Part shown: positions 11,201-20,412 of the stretch, piece after piece
How the letters are laid out: the number at the start of each line of letters is the position of its first letter
Position numbering within the stretch: the first letter of the stretch is position 1
NCBI GenBank assembly: GCA_001430745.1
Contig: KQ482041.1
Coordinates: forward strand, 1,655,081-1,677,431
DNA length: 22,351 nucleotides
Origin: Auxenochlorella pyrenoidosa
Taxonomy: Eukaryota > Chlorophyta > Trebouxiophyceae > Chlorellales > Chlorellaceae
Direction of reading: 5' to 3'
Program-made: the position numbers and the translations under genes
The notes under the pieces: model-generated
Told to the model about the DNA's origin: nothing
What the model saw: the letters and a program-made list of their open reading frames with translations, nothing else
Database searches by the model: none

Positions 11201-13753
11201 CAACAGAGAGGATGGAAGGACCCGTGAGCAGCACTCACTCACCTGCGGGCATGTGCCCTGCTCTGCTGCCGGCTGGGCCGCTTTCGGGGCGTGCTGCTCC
11301 TCGCCATCGCCGCTGCTGCCCGAGGTGCTGGACCCTGCACAGCTAGGCGCAGCTGAGGCTGTGGCATCCACAGCGTGAGCTGGCTCTTGTAGGCCTGACG
11401 GGGCGACTGGTGCTAGTGCTACAGCACTGGCCAGGCTGCAGGCATCTGCCGGCACCGGCACCTGAGCTGCGTTGGAGGTCGCAGGTATTGGCGGCATGCC
11501 AATCGCAGCAGCGCTGCTGCAGACGTCCACCTCTGTGGATGCAGCAGCAGCCGCTGCAGGGGTGCCGCTGGCCGCGCTGTCGGCAAGTGGCTGGCCCTGC
11601 TGCCTGCCATGGTTGACAGAGGCTTGCACAGAGGCGGCACTGCAGCTGGCGCCTGCGGCCGTGGCACCCGAAAGGGCCGACTGCGTGCGCTGCGGGCCCT
11701 GCCCGCTGGTCAGCAGGATGTGCGATACCCGATGCGCACCTGCAGCGGTATGATGGGGGAGGTTCCGCCATGTGGCACAGTGAGGAGCAGCCGAGAAGCA
11801 GCGAAGCACAGCTATTTCAAGCACCAGACGCAAAGGCTTCCCGGGGGGGATGGAGGTGCACCCACCAGAGTGGACCTCGGCCATGTGCCCCACAAGGGTG
11901 ATGCGCAGGAAGCGCTGCACCTCCAGGTTCTTGCCCAGCCTGCACCAGAACAAGTGTCAGCCAGGTTTCCGTAAGGAGCTACTCAGCACTGATGGCGGCA
12001 GCCGGTACGAAAAGAGCATTTGGCGCTGGACCGCCCCCATACGCTCTGCATGCAGCTATCCTGCGATGCCAACCACTGCCAGCAGCACCTGAACAGGTGC
12101 CGCAGCTGCTTCAGGCTCTTTGGCTGCAGCATGATGTCACCGAGCCGCTCAAACGCGGCAGTGTGTGAGGGCGCGTGCTCCAGCCGCACCAGGCGGGGGA
12201 CCGACGCGGCATCCGCAAAGGTGATGCGCAGCGTGATGTCGGTGCTGCAGAGCACTTGGACCAGGCAGGATTCAGGCTTGTGCAGCGCGAAGCTTGCGCG
12301 CGAAGCTCGGGCAAGTGCTAAGCGCAGCATGCAGCGGGCAGGATGTTGATCAACCCTCGCCATGCTTGCAAGCAGGAGCCTGCCCGCCCGCGCTGCCCGC
12401 CTGCAGCTGACGACTCACATGCGCCGTCCCCACAGCTGCAGGATGCAGGAGGACTCCAGATGCAGCACGCGGTGGCCCCGCGTGGTCCAGCAGGTGCCGT
12501 GCGGCAGTCCTGCCCCTGTGTGAGCTGCCATCACGTCCCTGCAGCCCGTGCCGGTGGCTGCGGTCACACTGCGCACAATCGACTGCTCATCGGGTGGAAT
12601 GGGCGGCGCCTCCTGCGCCGGCTCTGGTGGTAAGAGGTCATCCACTGCCGCCAGCTGCTGCAGCTGTTGTGCTTGCTGTGGCGGGCTTGCCTCCAGATGC
12701 TGGGCTGCGGGCTGCATGGGGGGCGTCAGTGCGCACGCCATCGGCGCACCACCAGCAGGCAGCGGCTCGGCCTCTGGCGTCACCGAGCGCCGGTGCAGCT
12801 GTTGCGACTGCAGCACCTCCAGGCGGCGGTCTGCCAGTGCCAGCTCTGCCTGCAGGGCTGCCTCTGCATCATCCAATGTTGGATCGCCAATGGTGCTGGC
12901 AAGAGGGCTGTAGGGGAGGGGAGGCGGAGACCAAGGTGCCCTGTTGCATCGCCCAGCAACAACAAGCATGACGACAGTGCGCACAAAATGCAGTCCCACC
13001 AACCAGCATGTGCTGCGGTACCTGGCAGACACTGGGCTGATGGCCGGGATTGGGGGTGGTATGCTGCTGCCAGCTGATGCGGGAGTGGGCGCTGGCGCGC
13101 CGCGGGCAGGCGCCATTGCATCCAGCAGCGGCGCCAGGGTGCGGGTGCTGTGTGTGGCCGGCTTGAAGCCCATGCGCGGCACAGACACGCATGGGGGCCT
13201 GCACCGTGGGCGCGACGGCAATGTCAAGATTGATTTCAGCACAAGTTGGGCGCAGCAGCATGGGAGAAAGGCAGTGCCTCATGGGCCATGCTCACTTGAG
13301 GTGGTGCTGCGCCAGGCTGCTCCCGAGACTGCTGGGCGGGCGGGCGGGCTTGCTGCACGGCAGATCAGGGACAAGAGGCATGCTGACGTCAGCTGCAAGA
13401 AACTGAACACTGTAGTGCCAAGTACAACCGCCCCAGGCGAACTGGAGGGATGCAACCAGATCTGGCCCCTAGGACTCCCGACATCTACCTGTCTCGCAGT
13501 GGGCTGCGCTGGGAGGCGGCAGAGCCGGCGCGCCCTACAGGTCCTGCCGCCGCCACCCGTGCCACACGAGGCAGCGAGACGCCGACATCCGCCGCCGCCG
13601 CCGCCTGCTGCTTGCGCTGCAGCTGCAGCGAAGCGTAGCTCTGCGGGAGACGGGGCCGGGACTGGGCGGGTGAAAAGGGCGGGCACAGCCAGGAGCAGCT
13701 GCAGACAGCGGCAGAGGGCTCACCCGCCGCGTAGCGTTTTCCTTGTCAGCCAT
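5229..13753 (-). CDS. Formin (FH2 protein), 22 exons, 1,820 aa
   Basis: Formins nucleate and elongate unbranched actin filaments as FH2 dimers. Exons: 13753-13724, 13640-13489, 13198-13022, 12907-12419, 12244-12089, 11939-11866, 11739-11243, 11097-10834, 10693-10599, 10476-10398, 10290-10119, 9964-9868, 9750-9595, 9421-9278, 9142-8986, 8866-8711, 8601-7822, 7678-7172, 6966-6449, 6251-5905, 5795-5699, 5547-5229. Every junction is phase-consistent. Residues 3-6 read DKEN (KEN box). Residues 130-158 are a short coiled coil. Residues 229-372 are a putative DOC/APC10-like beta-sandwich. FH2 spans about 526-913: WGTLEDAG, SDVQAILSRLGMSPKQ, LSAEQLGDLLHCLP, NFLSAGNQKGGAPGFQIDALLKLKD and FINAQKATL...FF all fit FH2 blocks. 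A polyproline tract (554-563) lies inside FH2, and no long FH1 precedes it. The N-terminal lasso (PLFW-type) is not evident. The 900-residue tail is Ala/Ser/Gln-rich with many S/T-P sites, a coiled coil at 1568-1602 and a basic C-terminus (RRRR near 1800). The FH2 identity is firm; borders of a few tail exons could shift. Confidence 0.88.
10972..11010 (-). repeat. CTG/CGG triplet tract coding the polyproline-polyglutamine segment inside FH2
   Basis: The plus strand shows four CTG then five CGG triplets and a second CGG cluster. In the formin frame this reads Pro-rich (PPPVPPPPP) then QQQQ. Such pure triplet runs are prone to length change by slippage. The tract lies within one exon and keeps the frame. 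Confidence 0.8.
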
Positions 13754-13962
13754 TGCGCTCCATCTCAGTAACTTGGGAACAGTGCTCGAGGAAGCAAAGG
13801 AGAGCGCGAGTTCAGCAGCTGTCGGCGCCTGCAGCAGGCCACAGCAGCTCTGCCAACATCCCTACAGGCCCCGCCTCTCCTTGCCGGCCTGATTCTCAAA
13901 TTTTGATCGATCGCAAGCCTAGTTGCCAGCGCCCCCCCTCTTTCGTCGCTTTCCCTGTGGCC

Positions 13963-13986
13963 ATGGCGCAAACAAGCAGCGCCTGA
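13963..13986 (+). CDS. Mini-uORF 1 in AUG6 leader (7 codons)
   Basis: An ATG followed by six sense codons and TGA lies 49-72 bases upstream of the AUG6 start and in a different frame from it. It would lower main-frame translation if the transcript starts upstream of it. Whether it is transcribed cannot be seen from DNA. Confidence 0.35.
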   Translation: MAQTSSA

Positions 13987-13992
13987 GCGCCC

Positions 13993-14004
13993 ATGCCACG
14001 TTGA
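13993..14004 (+). CDS. Mini-uORF 2 in AUG6 leader (3 codons)
   Basis: ATG, two sense codons and TGA lie 6 bases after the first mini-uORF and 30 bases before the main ATG. A tiny uORF this close to the main start would favour leaky scanning or reinitiation. Its role depends on the true transcription start. Confidence 0.3.
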   Translation: MPR

Positions 14005-14034
14005 AAGAGCAGCGCACCGGCTGCGAGTCTGCCC

Positions 14035-17000
14035 ATGGCGACCGTGCAGCGCCAGGCCGAGGCGGCGGCGGTGCTGCACGCGGCGCTCGTGTGCCTCAAC
14101 CGCGGCGGCACGTGCCGCGAGCCGCTCACCCCTGTCATGTTTGCACGGCCCAACCCCAAGGGCCTGCAGGCGGTGCTGTACCTTTTGCATCTACGCATTT
14201 GCGGTGCTGCCCACACAAAGAAGGTGAGGTCGCCCTGGTCCCTGCCGCCCTCTGCACGCACCAGTAATCAGCCAGCTCAACTCTCCCTTCCTGACTCCCA
14301 TCGAGCTCCTGCTTGTCGCGATTGCATGGTCGCAGGAGCTGCAGCACATCTACCCGGTGCTGGAGCCGGCGCAGGCGCGGGAGTTCAAGGCGGCCATGCA
14401 CGCGTGGGTCTGCAAGCTGGGCGCCGCGGGGGCAGTCGGCACCGACACCGTCAAGTACTTTGCCAGCGCCTACCAGGGTGGCAGCAGCCAGCGCACCGTG
14501 CTCATGCTGCTGGACCTGTGGTGAGGCTCCGGCAGGGAGAGGAAGGTGCTGAGCATTGCTTTAGCTCGGGCAGGGCGAGGCAGCGCAGCCTGGGCTGCAG
14601 GCGCAGACGCATCAGTACCTGCCTGAGGCAACCAAACCAAGAAAAATGGGCTTAGGCCGTGAAGTAGGCATGGTTGGTTTCCGTCAGTGCGAATGCGCCC
14701 ACCGATTGCAACTGAGACAGGCCATGCCTGCTGCTCTTCCCTGGCCAACTGCAGCGCGGTGGCGCTGGCCAAAGAGCTGGGCGCACAAGGGCCGCACGCC
14801 ACGCTGCCGGGCGCCGCCGAGCTGCAGCCTGGCGCCACAACCGCCGGCAGCGCAGGCGGCTTGCAGGCGGCAGCTGCCTTGCAGCAGGCGCAGGACCGGC
14901 TGGACGCTGTGGTGGCTGCGATGCAGCGCCTAAAGCAGCTGCACACACAGGCGGCTGGCCAGCTGGCGAGCGGGCAGGCCGCCTCAGGCAGCGCCGCGCA
15001 GGCGCTGGCGCCCCACCTGCCACCGCTGTTTGCAGGCTCCCAGGTGAGAGGGCGGGAAGCTTTTGCGCCCTCTGCTCAGAACGGCCCTCGGCTTTGCTGC
15101 AGGCACGTGGCAGGAAAGTTGTCTTCTCCCTTCTGGGTTGCCCAGGCACGCATTTCCCACACCAGCTGTGCAGGCCAGCATGCGCCGTGGCGAGGTTGTG
15201 CAGGAGCTGCTTGCCAGCGGGCCGATGCTGACAAGCAAGCCCGAGGCGGTGGGCCCGGAAAGCTGGGCAGACCTGGTGGCAGCAGAGCGGGCCACATCAG
15301 TGCCGCCGTCCTTGGCAACACCGGCATCACCCTTGCTGGCTCGCCGGCTTAGCAACCCGGCGCAGGAGGCCAGCAACTTTGCGGCAGAGGCCCTGGCAGC
15401 CGATGCAGACGTGCTGGCAGTCCACTATGTGCTGGCGCGGCGCTTGGCAGCAGCAGCCTCGTCTCTGCAGGCGGCGAGCGCAGCGGGTGCGGCGCCCGGC
15501 ACTCCAGGGGTGTTGGCGGCGCTGGCAGAGGCGGCGGCGTGCCGAGGTGAGCAGAGGCAAGAGTGCCCTGAGTAGCACGCGCGTCGCAGCGGCAGCCGGC
15601 CGATCTGTGGACTCCAAATCTCTCGAGCTGCACAGTTTCCTGCATGCAAGCCCATGGACACATTCACACAGATAGGCACCCACCTGCTGTCCCTGCAGAG
15701 GCCCTGATGCTCAGCGTGCGACTGGAGCTGTCGGCAGCCAAGCTCCGGGAGGAGCGGCAGGCAAATCCTGGCAAGCGTCATGCCCTGCTGCAGCTGCTGC
15801 CGCCCAGCCGGCCGCCGTGCAACCCCCTCCTGGAAGGGCTGCAGGCAGCACAGAGTGCAGCAGGCGCAGCAGGAGGGATGCCAGCAGGTGCTGCCGTTAG
15901 CAGCTGCGGGGGCTGGTTGCCTCCAGATGCCGCTGCCGTTCAAGCTCTGCGGCAGTCGATGTGGCGGCGGGCACGCGGTGACAGCAGTGCCGTGTGCAAC
16001 AGCGAGCCTGCAAGCCCAGCAGCAGCTGACGAGGGTGGTGGCTGCAGAGCTGCAGCGCCAGCAGGCAGGGATCTGGATGCACCGCTGAGCTCATCAGCAA
16101 TGCAGCAGCGCCCGCAGGGGGGGCACCAGCATGCCATCCAGGCATCCAGCAGCAGCAAGGCCCCGCGGCAGGCGCGGCAGGCAGCAGCGCCGCGGGCGCT
16201 GGGCAGCCCCACCCTGGCCGACGTGGTGAGCCTCGGCAGCCGAGGGCTCGCGCTGGCAGGGCTGCTGTCAGAGGAGTCTCTTGATGGCCTGCCCGACGCT
16301 GCAGCTGCGCTTGACAGCCCCCCGCGCCCAGAACAGCACCGCCATCAACCGCAGCAAGTGCAGCAGCAGCGATTGCAGCAGCAGCTGCTGCAACAGCGCC
16401 ATCACGCGGAGCAATGCTGGCTGCCCAGCTCGCCGCAGCAGCAGAACATGCAGGGGGTCAGCTCTCCTGGCTCGCCCTGTATGGCCGAGAGTTGTGCGTC
16501 CTTCTCGGTTGTGGCAGAGAATCACAGCACCGGCAGCGAGGCAGTGGCAGGAGCACAGGCAGGCAAGCAGCATTCAGGGCGCAGCCGGCCGCTCCCTTTG
16601 GCAGCCTCCCCAATGATGTCTGCTGCTGCGAGCTTCATGCCTCCGCGTCCCTTGCGCCATGACCAGGACCAGTGGCCAGGGGCCATGCAGCGCCAGCCCA
16701 GCAGCAGCGCCCTGTTGCCGCTGGCACCTGCGCCAGCAGGGCCGCCAGCAGCATTCGGCTCGCCAGCCCATGGAACGCCTCACACAATGAGGTTGCCAGC
16801 GGCCAGCCCACCCCTCGGATTACATCGCGTGGATAGCAGGGGCACAGATGAAGCTGGCACGCCCGGGTCGGCAGCTGCAGCAGCAGACAGCGGGCGGCGT
16901 CAGCGTGCCGCAAGCGTGGCCTTCACGCTGACCCCGCCGCGCAGGCTGGAAGACAGCCCCTTGTCCCAGCCGGCTGCAGGCGGTGGCCACGACGCCACCC

Positions 17001-17768
17001 CCATCCGCCAACTGCCACGCCCTCATGGCAGCGATGGCGATGAGGCTGCCCAGCCACCTGCTGTGCTGCAGCCAGTGCAGCCGTGGCCCCTGCAGGCTGG
17101 CCATGACAGCCCCGCACTGCTTGCCTCCTGCTTCAAAAGCAAGGCAGGTGGGCTGGAACTGGGGCTGTCACCCCTTGCCACGCCGATGACGGAGCCCGCA
17201 CCACTAGGCAGCCCTGTTGCAGCAAGCCAGCGGCCACTTCAGGGGCAGCTGCAGCCGCCTCGATGGGCCCTGGCAGCAGCAGCAGCTCGCTCCGCGGCCT
17301 CTGGCAGCCTGGACAGCCCACGCGGCAGCGGCGGCGGCAGCGGACGGCGGCGCGGCGCGCTGCACACCACCAGCAGCCCGGCATGCAGGGAGGCGGGCGG
17401 CGTACAGGGAGGTGATCAGCGCAGAGCTCCAGCCGCAGCCTCTCCGCTGGTCACCCCTCCGCGTTCGCTGCTGGCCACACCAGGTGACGGGGGTAGGGCA
17501 ACAGTTGGCTTGATTGTTGAGGTTCTGGTACGCACAGCCAAGGTCTTGCAGGAAATACAGTGGTGAAGACTCCTGTAGCCTGTCGGTACCTCATGCAGAT
17601 GGGCCTGGGCGAACAAGCCACTTGTACTGCGGGCACGGCGAGTACAGCGTCGTCAGCAGCAGGCCAGCAGCTGGCAGCACGATCAGCGGCATGGAGGCAG
17701 CAAGCGTGGTGGAGGCACTGCGGCAGCGCATGGCCAGGGCTGGCCTGGGGCCGCCTGGCCGCCGCTGA
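14035..17768 (+). CDS. AUG6: Augmin complex subunit 6 (HAUS6/AUG6-like), 996 aa
   Basis: Augmin recruits gamma-tubulin complexes to existing microtubules for branching nucleation in spindle and phragmoplast-type arrays; subunit 6 sits in the gamma-tubulin-facing part. Exons: 14035-14223, 14336-14520, 14755-15043, 15174-15546, 15699-17483, 17599-17768, all phase-consistent. The N-terminal 140 residues follow the HAUS6_N pattern: MFARPNPKGLQAVLYLLHL (35-53), YPVLEPAQAREFKAAMHAWV (about 69-88), then a YFASAYQGGSSQRTVLMLLDL segment and ALAKELG. This matches the plant AUG6 order (F-R-xNPK...LLYF, WPIFD-AQSR-FR, LATCCGPRFVELLWQLS). A coiled-coil stretch (QAQDRLDAVVAAMQRLKQLH) is near 170-195. Residues from about 440 on are disordered, with a polyQ patch and about 20 S/T-P sites. 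If the last intron were retained, the frame would stop at 17566. The ATG fits the domain start. It is head-to-head with the formin. Confidence 0.8.
16336..16400 (+). repeat. CAG-rich polyglutamine segment in AUG6
   Basis: CAG/CAA-rich codons give a Gln/His-rich patch (HRHQPQQVQQQRLQQQLLQQ) in the disordered tail. It is interrupted by CGA, TTG and CTG codons, so it is less slippage-prone than a pure run. Confidence 0.7.
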
Positions 17769-18022
17769 GGCCCTGCAGCGGTTGCCCAGCTGCAGTGCAC
17801 CCTGTCAGCACGATCTCCCTTCACTCCTTCCCACCTTTGCTCACCCTATCGTAATGCCTTTGAAACGAAACGGAGGGGGGAAAGGTGCATACATGGCGCA
17901 GCAGAGCGGGGGCCAGGCAGCAGGGTTGTGTTGCGAGCAGGCAAACCATCCTTCTCTTCTTCGTTGATTCGTTGCATTCACTGTGGTGAACAATTCAAGG
18001 CAGTGCGCACGCGATCTGATTT
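17769..18022. other. Intergenic: AUG6 3' UTR and upstream region of the next gene
   Basis: This is a 254-base gap between two plus-strand genes. I see no TGTAA after the AUG6 stop and no clear TATA box. A Cys-rich frame starting near 17928 (IRCIHCGEQF, CWLCRR) has no ATG and no fitting splice sites; it is treated as chance. Confidence 0.5.
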
Positions 18023-20412
18023 ATGTTGGCTTTGCAGGCGGCTGGCAGGCCGGCTCCTGGAATCCAGGTGCTTGGTGAACAGACCTCGACCCTTTGTTTG
18101 CTTGCGATGCCACAGTTGGCAACTCACCAAGGCAGCTCACCTTATCAGGCACGCCTGCCCTGCAGGCTGCACGGGCCCCTGGGCAAACCCTGAGAGCATC
18201 GCCTTCACGGCATCTCTGCCAGAAGGCTTGCACTTTGGGAAGGCGCTCAAAGCCTGGCGGGTCCCGGAACGCGTCCGCCGAGCAGGTGCGACAACCAGCA
18301 GCGCCCGCTCGTCTCCTGCCGCCGCCGCCTCTCGGCGTGTGCATAACCAGTCCCTTTGCCACTGCCCTGCACCTACACTTCAGGCCATGCCTCCCTCACG
18401 CAGGCATCAGAGGTCAACTGGCTGTCGGCTGCGCAGGAGGCAGTGGAGGCGCAGCTTGCGACGTGGGAAAGCGCCAGCGAGGAGCAGCAGCGGCACGATG
18501 CAGTCGCTGGGGCAACAGCTACCATTGCCTTTGCCAGCGACTGGCAGTGCGCAGTGGATGCCGACGATCCACACTTCCAGCAGGCCCTGCTGGAGGCGCT
18601 TCCCGACCTGGCGCCAGCAGAGGCGGTGGTGTGCCTGCGGGCCTGTGCCCGCCTGGGGTGGGAGCCACAGGACGCGGTGGGCCCCGCTCTGCACGCTTTG
18701 CTGCTACGCGTGCTGCCCCAAGCAGCGCCCGCTCAGGTGGCAGACTGCCTGGGGGCCTGGCACGGCCTGGGCGGCGGCCTGGATGGCGAGCTGGCGGCGG
18801 CAGCAGAGGCAGCGGTCCAGCGCAGCGCACCAGACATGCACTGCCAGGCCCTCCAGCGCACGCTGGCAGCTTTCGACCAGGCCTCCGGCTGGCGCTGCCG
18901 CCTTGGCGGCGGCGCTGTGCACGCCCTGCGCCAGGGCCTGCTGCGCATGCTGCCATCCATGGCGCCCCTCGCGGTGCACGGCTGCCTGGTGGATTGGAGC
19001 TGGCTGGCTGGGGGATCCGCCCTTGGGGATGGACCAGAGCTGATCAAGGTGGCTGAGGCGGCTCTGCTGAGGGTGCTGCCCGCGCTGAGCCCACAGCAGG
19101 CCTGCGCAGTCAGCGAAGCAGCCGATGCAGCGGGCTGGGGGTGGGGTGAACACGCGGCTGCGCAGCTGGCAGAGCGCGCGACCATGGAGGTGCGCTGCCA
19201 CCCTGGTGCCGTACCCGCCAGCCATGTGGGACAACCCTTTGGCCGGCCCCAGGCGCAAATCTTTCAGCGCTGCATATCCCAGCAGCCTGGCTTGCAACTA
19301 GCTTTGCAGCAGATTCTTTTCCATTGTTCTCTGCAGAGGTGGGTCTTGACGTGGCTGTGCCCCCGCCCAAAACAGGAGCGCGACTGGCGGCGGCTGGAAG
19401 CCCTGTTCAGCCAGCGGTACTCCCTGGACCCCTGTGCCCCGCCCCTGCCCGGAGACCCCCCCCTGGTGGGGCGCAGCAGAGGGCTCGGCCGTCAGCAATC
19501 GTGCAGCAGTGTCAGGCAACCTGTGTGTCGGGGCGGTCGGAGGAGAGGGGGCTGTGCAGGTTTTGAGCTGCCGGCGAGGGCTCGAATGTCGCTTGGCCTT
19601 GCTCTGGGGAGTGCCAGCCCTGGTTTGGTGGGCGCTATCGGCGATGCGCGTGCCTTCCTGGTGCAGGTTTGCGCTGTGAAGGAGGGCGACATGGCCCGCC
19701 TGCACGCCCTGCTGTACTTTGGCAGCAGCGTCGATGCCAGTGAGGGCTCCGGGGAGCCGGGCGTCGATGCGGCTGATGCTCACGGCGCAACCGCGCTCGT
19801 CCATGCTGCCAGCCGCGGAGACGTGCCCGCTGCACGGCTGCTTCTGGCACATGGCGCGGCAGCTGATTGGCAGGCAAGCAGCCTTGCCCTTGTCTGCAAG
19901 CCTTGCAGCCAGGAGTGCATTCTTCGCAGCCGCTGTGTGTGCATATGCAGGCAGTTGCGCAGCACGGCTGGGCCGCTGGGCCTGCGCTGCTTGTCCTGCA
20001 TGCGCCTATGCATCCTCCGCCTGCCCTGCCCCGCCGCCAGGAGGGACGATCTGGGCACACCGCGCTGGGCCTGGCAGCCTTCCATGGCCATGCCAGCATG
20101 GTGCGCCTACTGCTGGGCAGCAGCGGCGGGGCCGACCCAAACGTGCGCGCCCACGACGGCCGCACCCCGCTCATGGCCGCTGTGCTTGGGGGCCGCAGCT
20201 GCGGCCAGCTGGTGCGCCTGCTGGCGGCGGCGGGTGCTGACCTGGAGGCGCGCTGCGACGCGCTGTGCACCGCGCTGGGGCTGGCGGTGGAGGGCTGCAG
20301 GCGCTGCTGCGGCGCTGCTGCGGCGCTGCTGCGAGAGGGCGCCAGCCCCGCGGCGCTGCCGCCGCACCAGCTGCTGCGCCTGCGTGACCTCCTGTCAACC
20401 CTGGATGGGTGA
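18023..20412 (+). CDS. Helical-repeat plus ankyrin-repeat protein, predicted organelle-targeted, about 552 aa
   Basis: I do not recognise a named orthologue. Model exons: 18023-18067, 18166-18285, 18404-19189, 19337-19465, 19667-19873, 20041-20412, all phase 0. The first two exons are the least certain. They give an Arg/Ser/Ala-rich, acid-poor leader resembling a chloroplast transit peptide. Residues 116-310 hold five repeats of 37-42 residues, each built on a pattern like ALLRVLPxLxPxxAxxCLxAxxxLGW (starts near 116, 153, 191, 233, 275). They resemble the loosely conserved helical arrays of algal OPR/FASTK-type RNA-binding proteins, but I cannot place them in a family. Residues 362-520 are about four ankyrin repeats (HGATALVHAASRGDVPAARL, GHTALGLAAFHGHASMVRLL, DGRTPLMAAVLGG). 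Ankyrins bind proteins, so a scaffold role is likely. Two introns (147 and 201 bases) are multiples of three without stops. The stop codon at 20410 overlaps a good GTGAG donor, so a further exon is possible. Confidence 0.65.
19874..20040 (+). other. Probable GC-AG intron within the ankyrin repeats
   Basis: The exon end reads TGGCAG|GCAAGC and the next exon starts after GCCGCCAG. This join keeps phase 0 and makes an unbroken ankyrin repeat (LLLAHGAAADWQ then EGRSGHTALGLAAFHGHA). The 167-base insert is not a multiple of three, so it must be removed to reach the last exon. No GT donor nearby gives an equally good join. GC-AG introns with a strong CAG|GCAAG-type donor are a known minor class of U2 introns. 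Confidence 0.7.

Larger units (their letters stand above)
13754..14034. promoter_or_regulatory. Divergent promoter region between formin and AUG6
   Basis: Only 281 bases separate the two start codons, which point away from each other, so both 5' leaders and both core promoters must fit here unless upstream noncoding exons exist. No TATA box is evident on either strand. The middle has a conspicuous AT-rich island (about 13895-13920) containing the palindrome GATCGATC. Shared control is an inference from geometry. Confidence 0.65.

Noticed and set aside
17484..17598. Read-through end of AUG6 at a stop at 17566
   Set aside because: Removing a GTGACG...CATGCAG intron opens a more protein-like tail ending at 17768. 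The short form remains a possible retained-intron product.
17928..18350. Cys-rich frame with CxxC pairs resembling a zinc ribbon (IRCIHCGEQF, CWLCRR, CLRC)
   Set aside because: There is no ATG in frame, no matching splice sites, and the downstream part overlaps the better transit-peptide exon in another frame.
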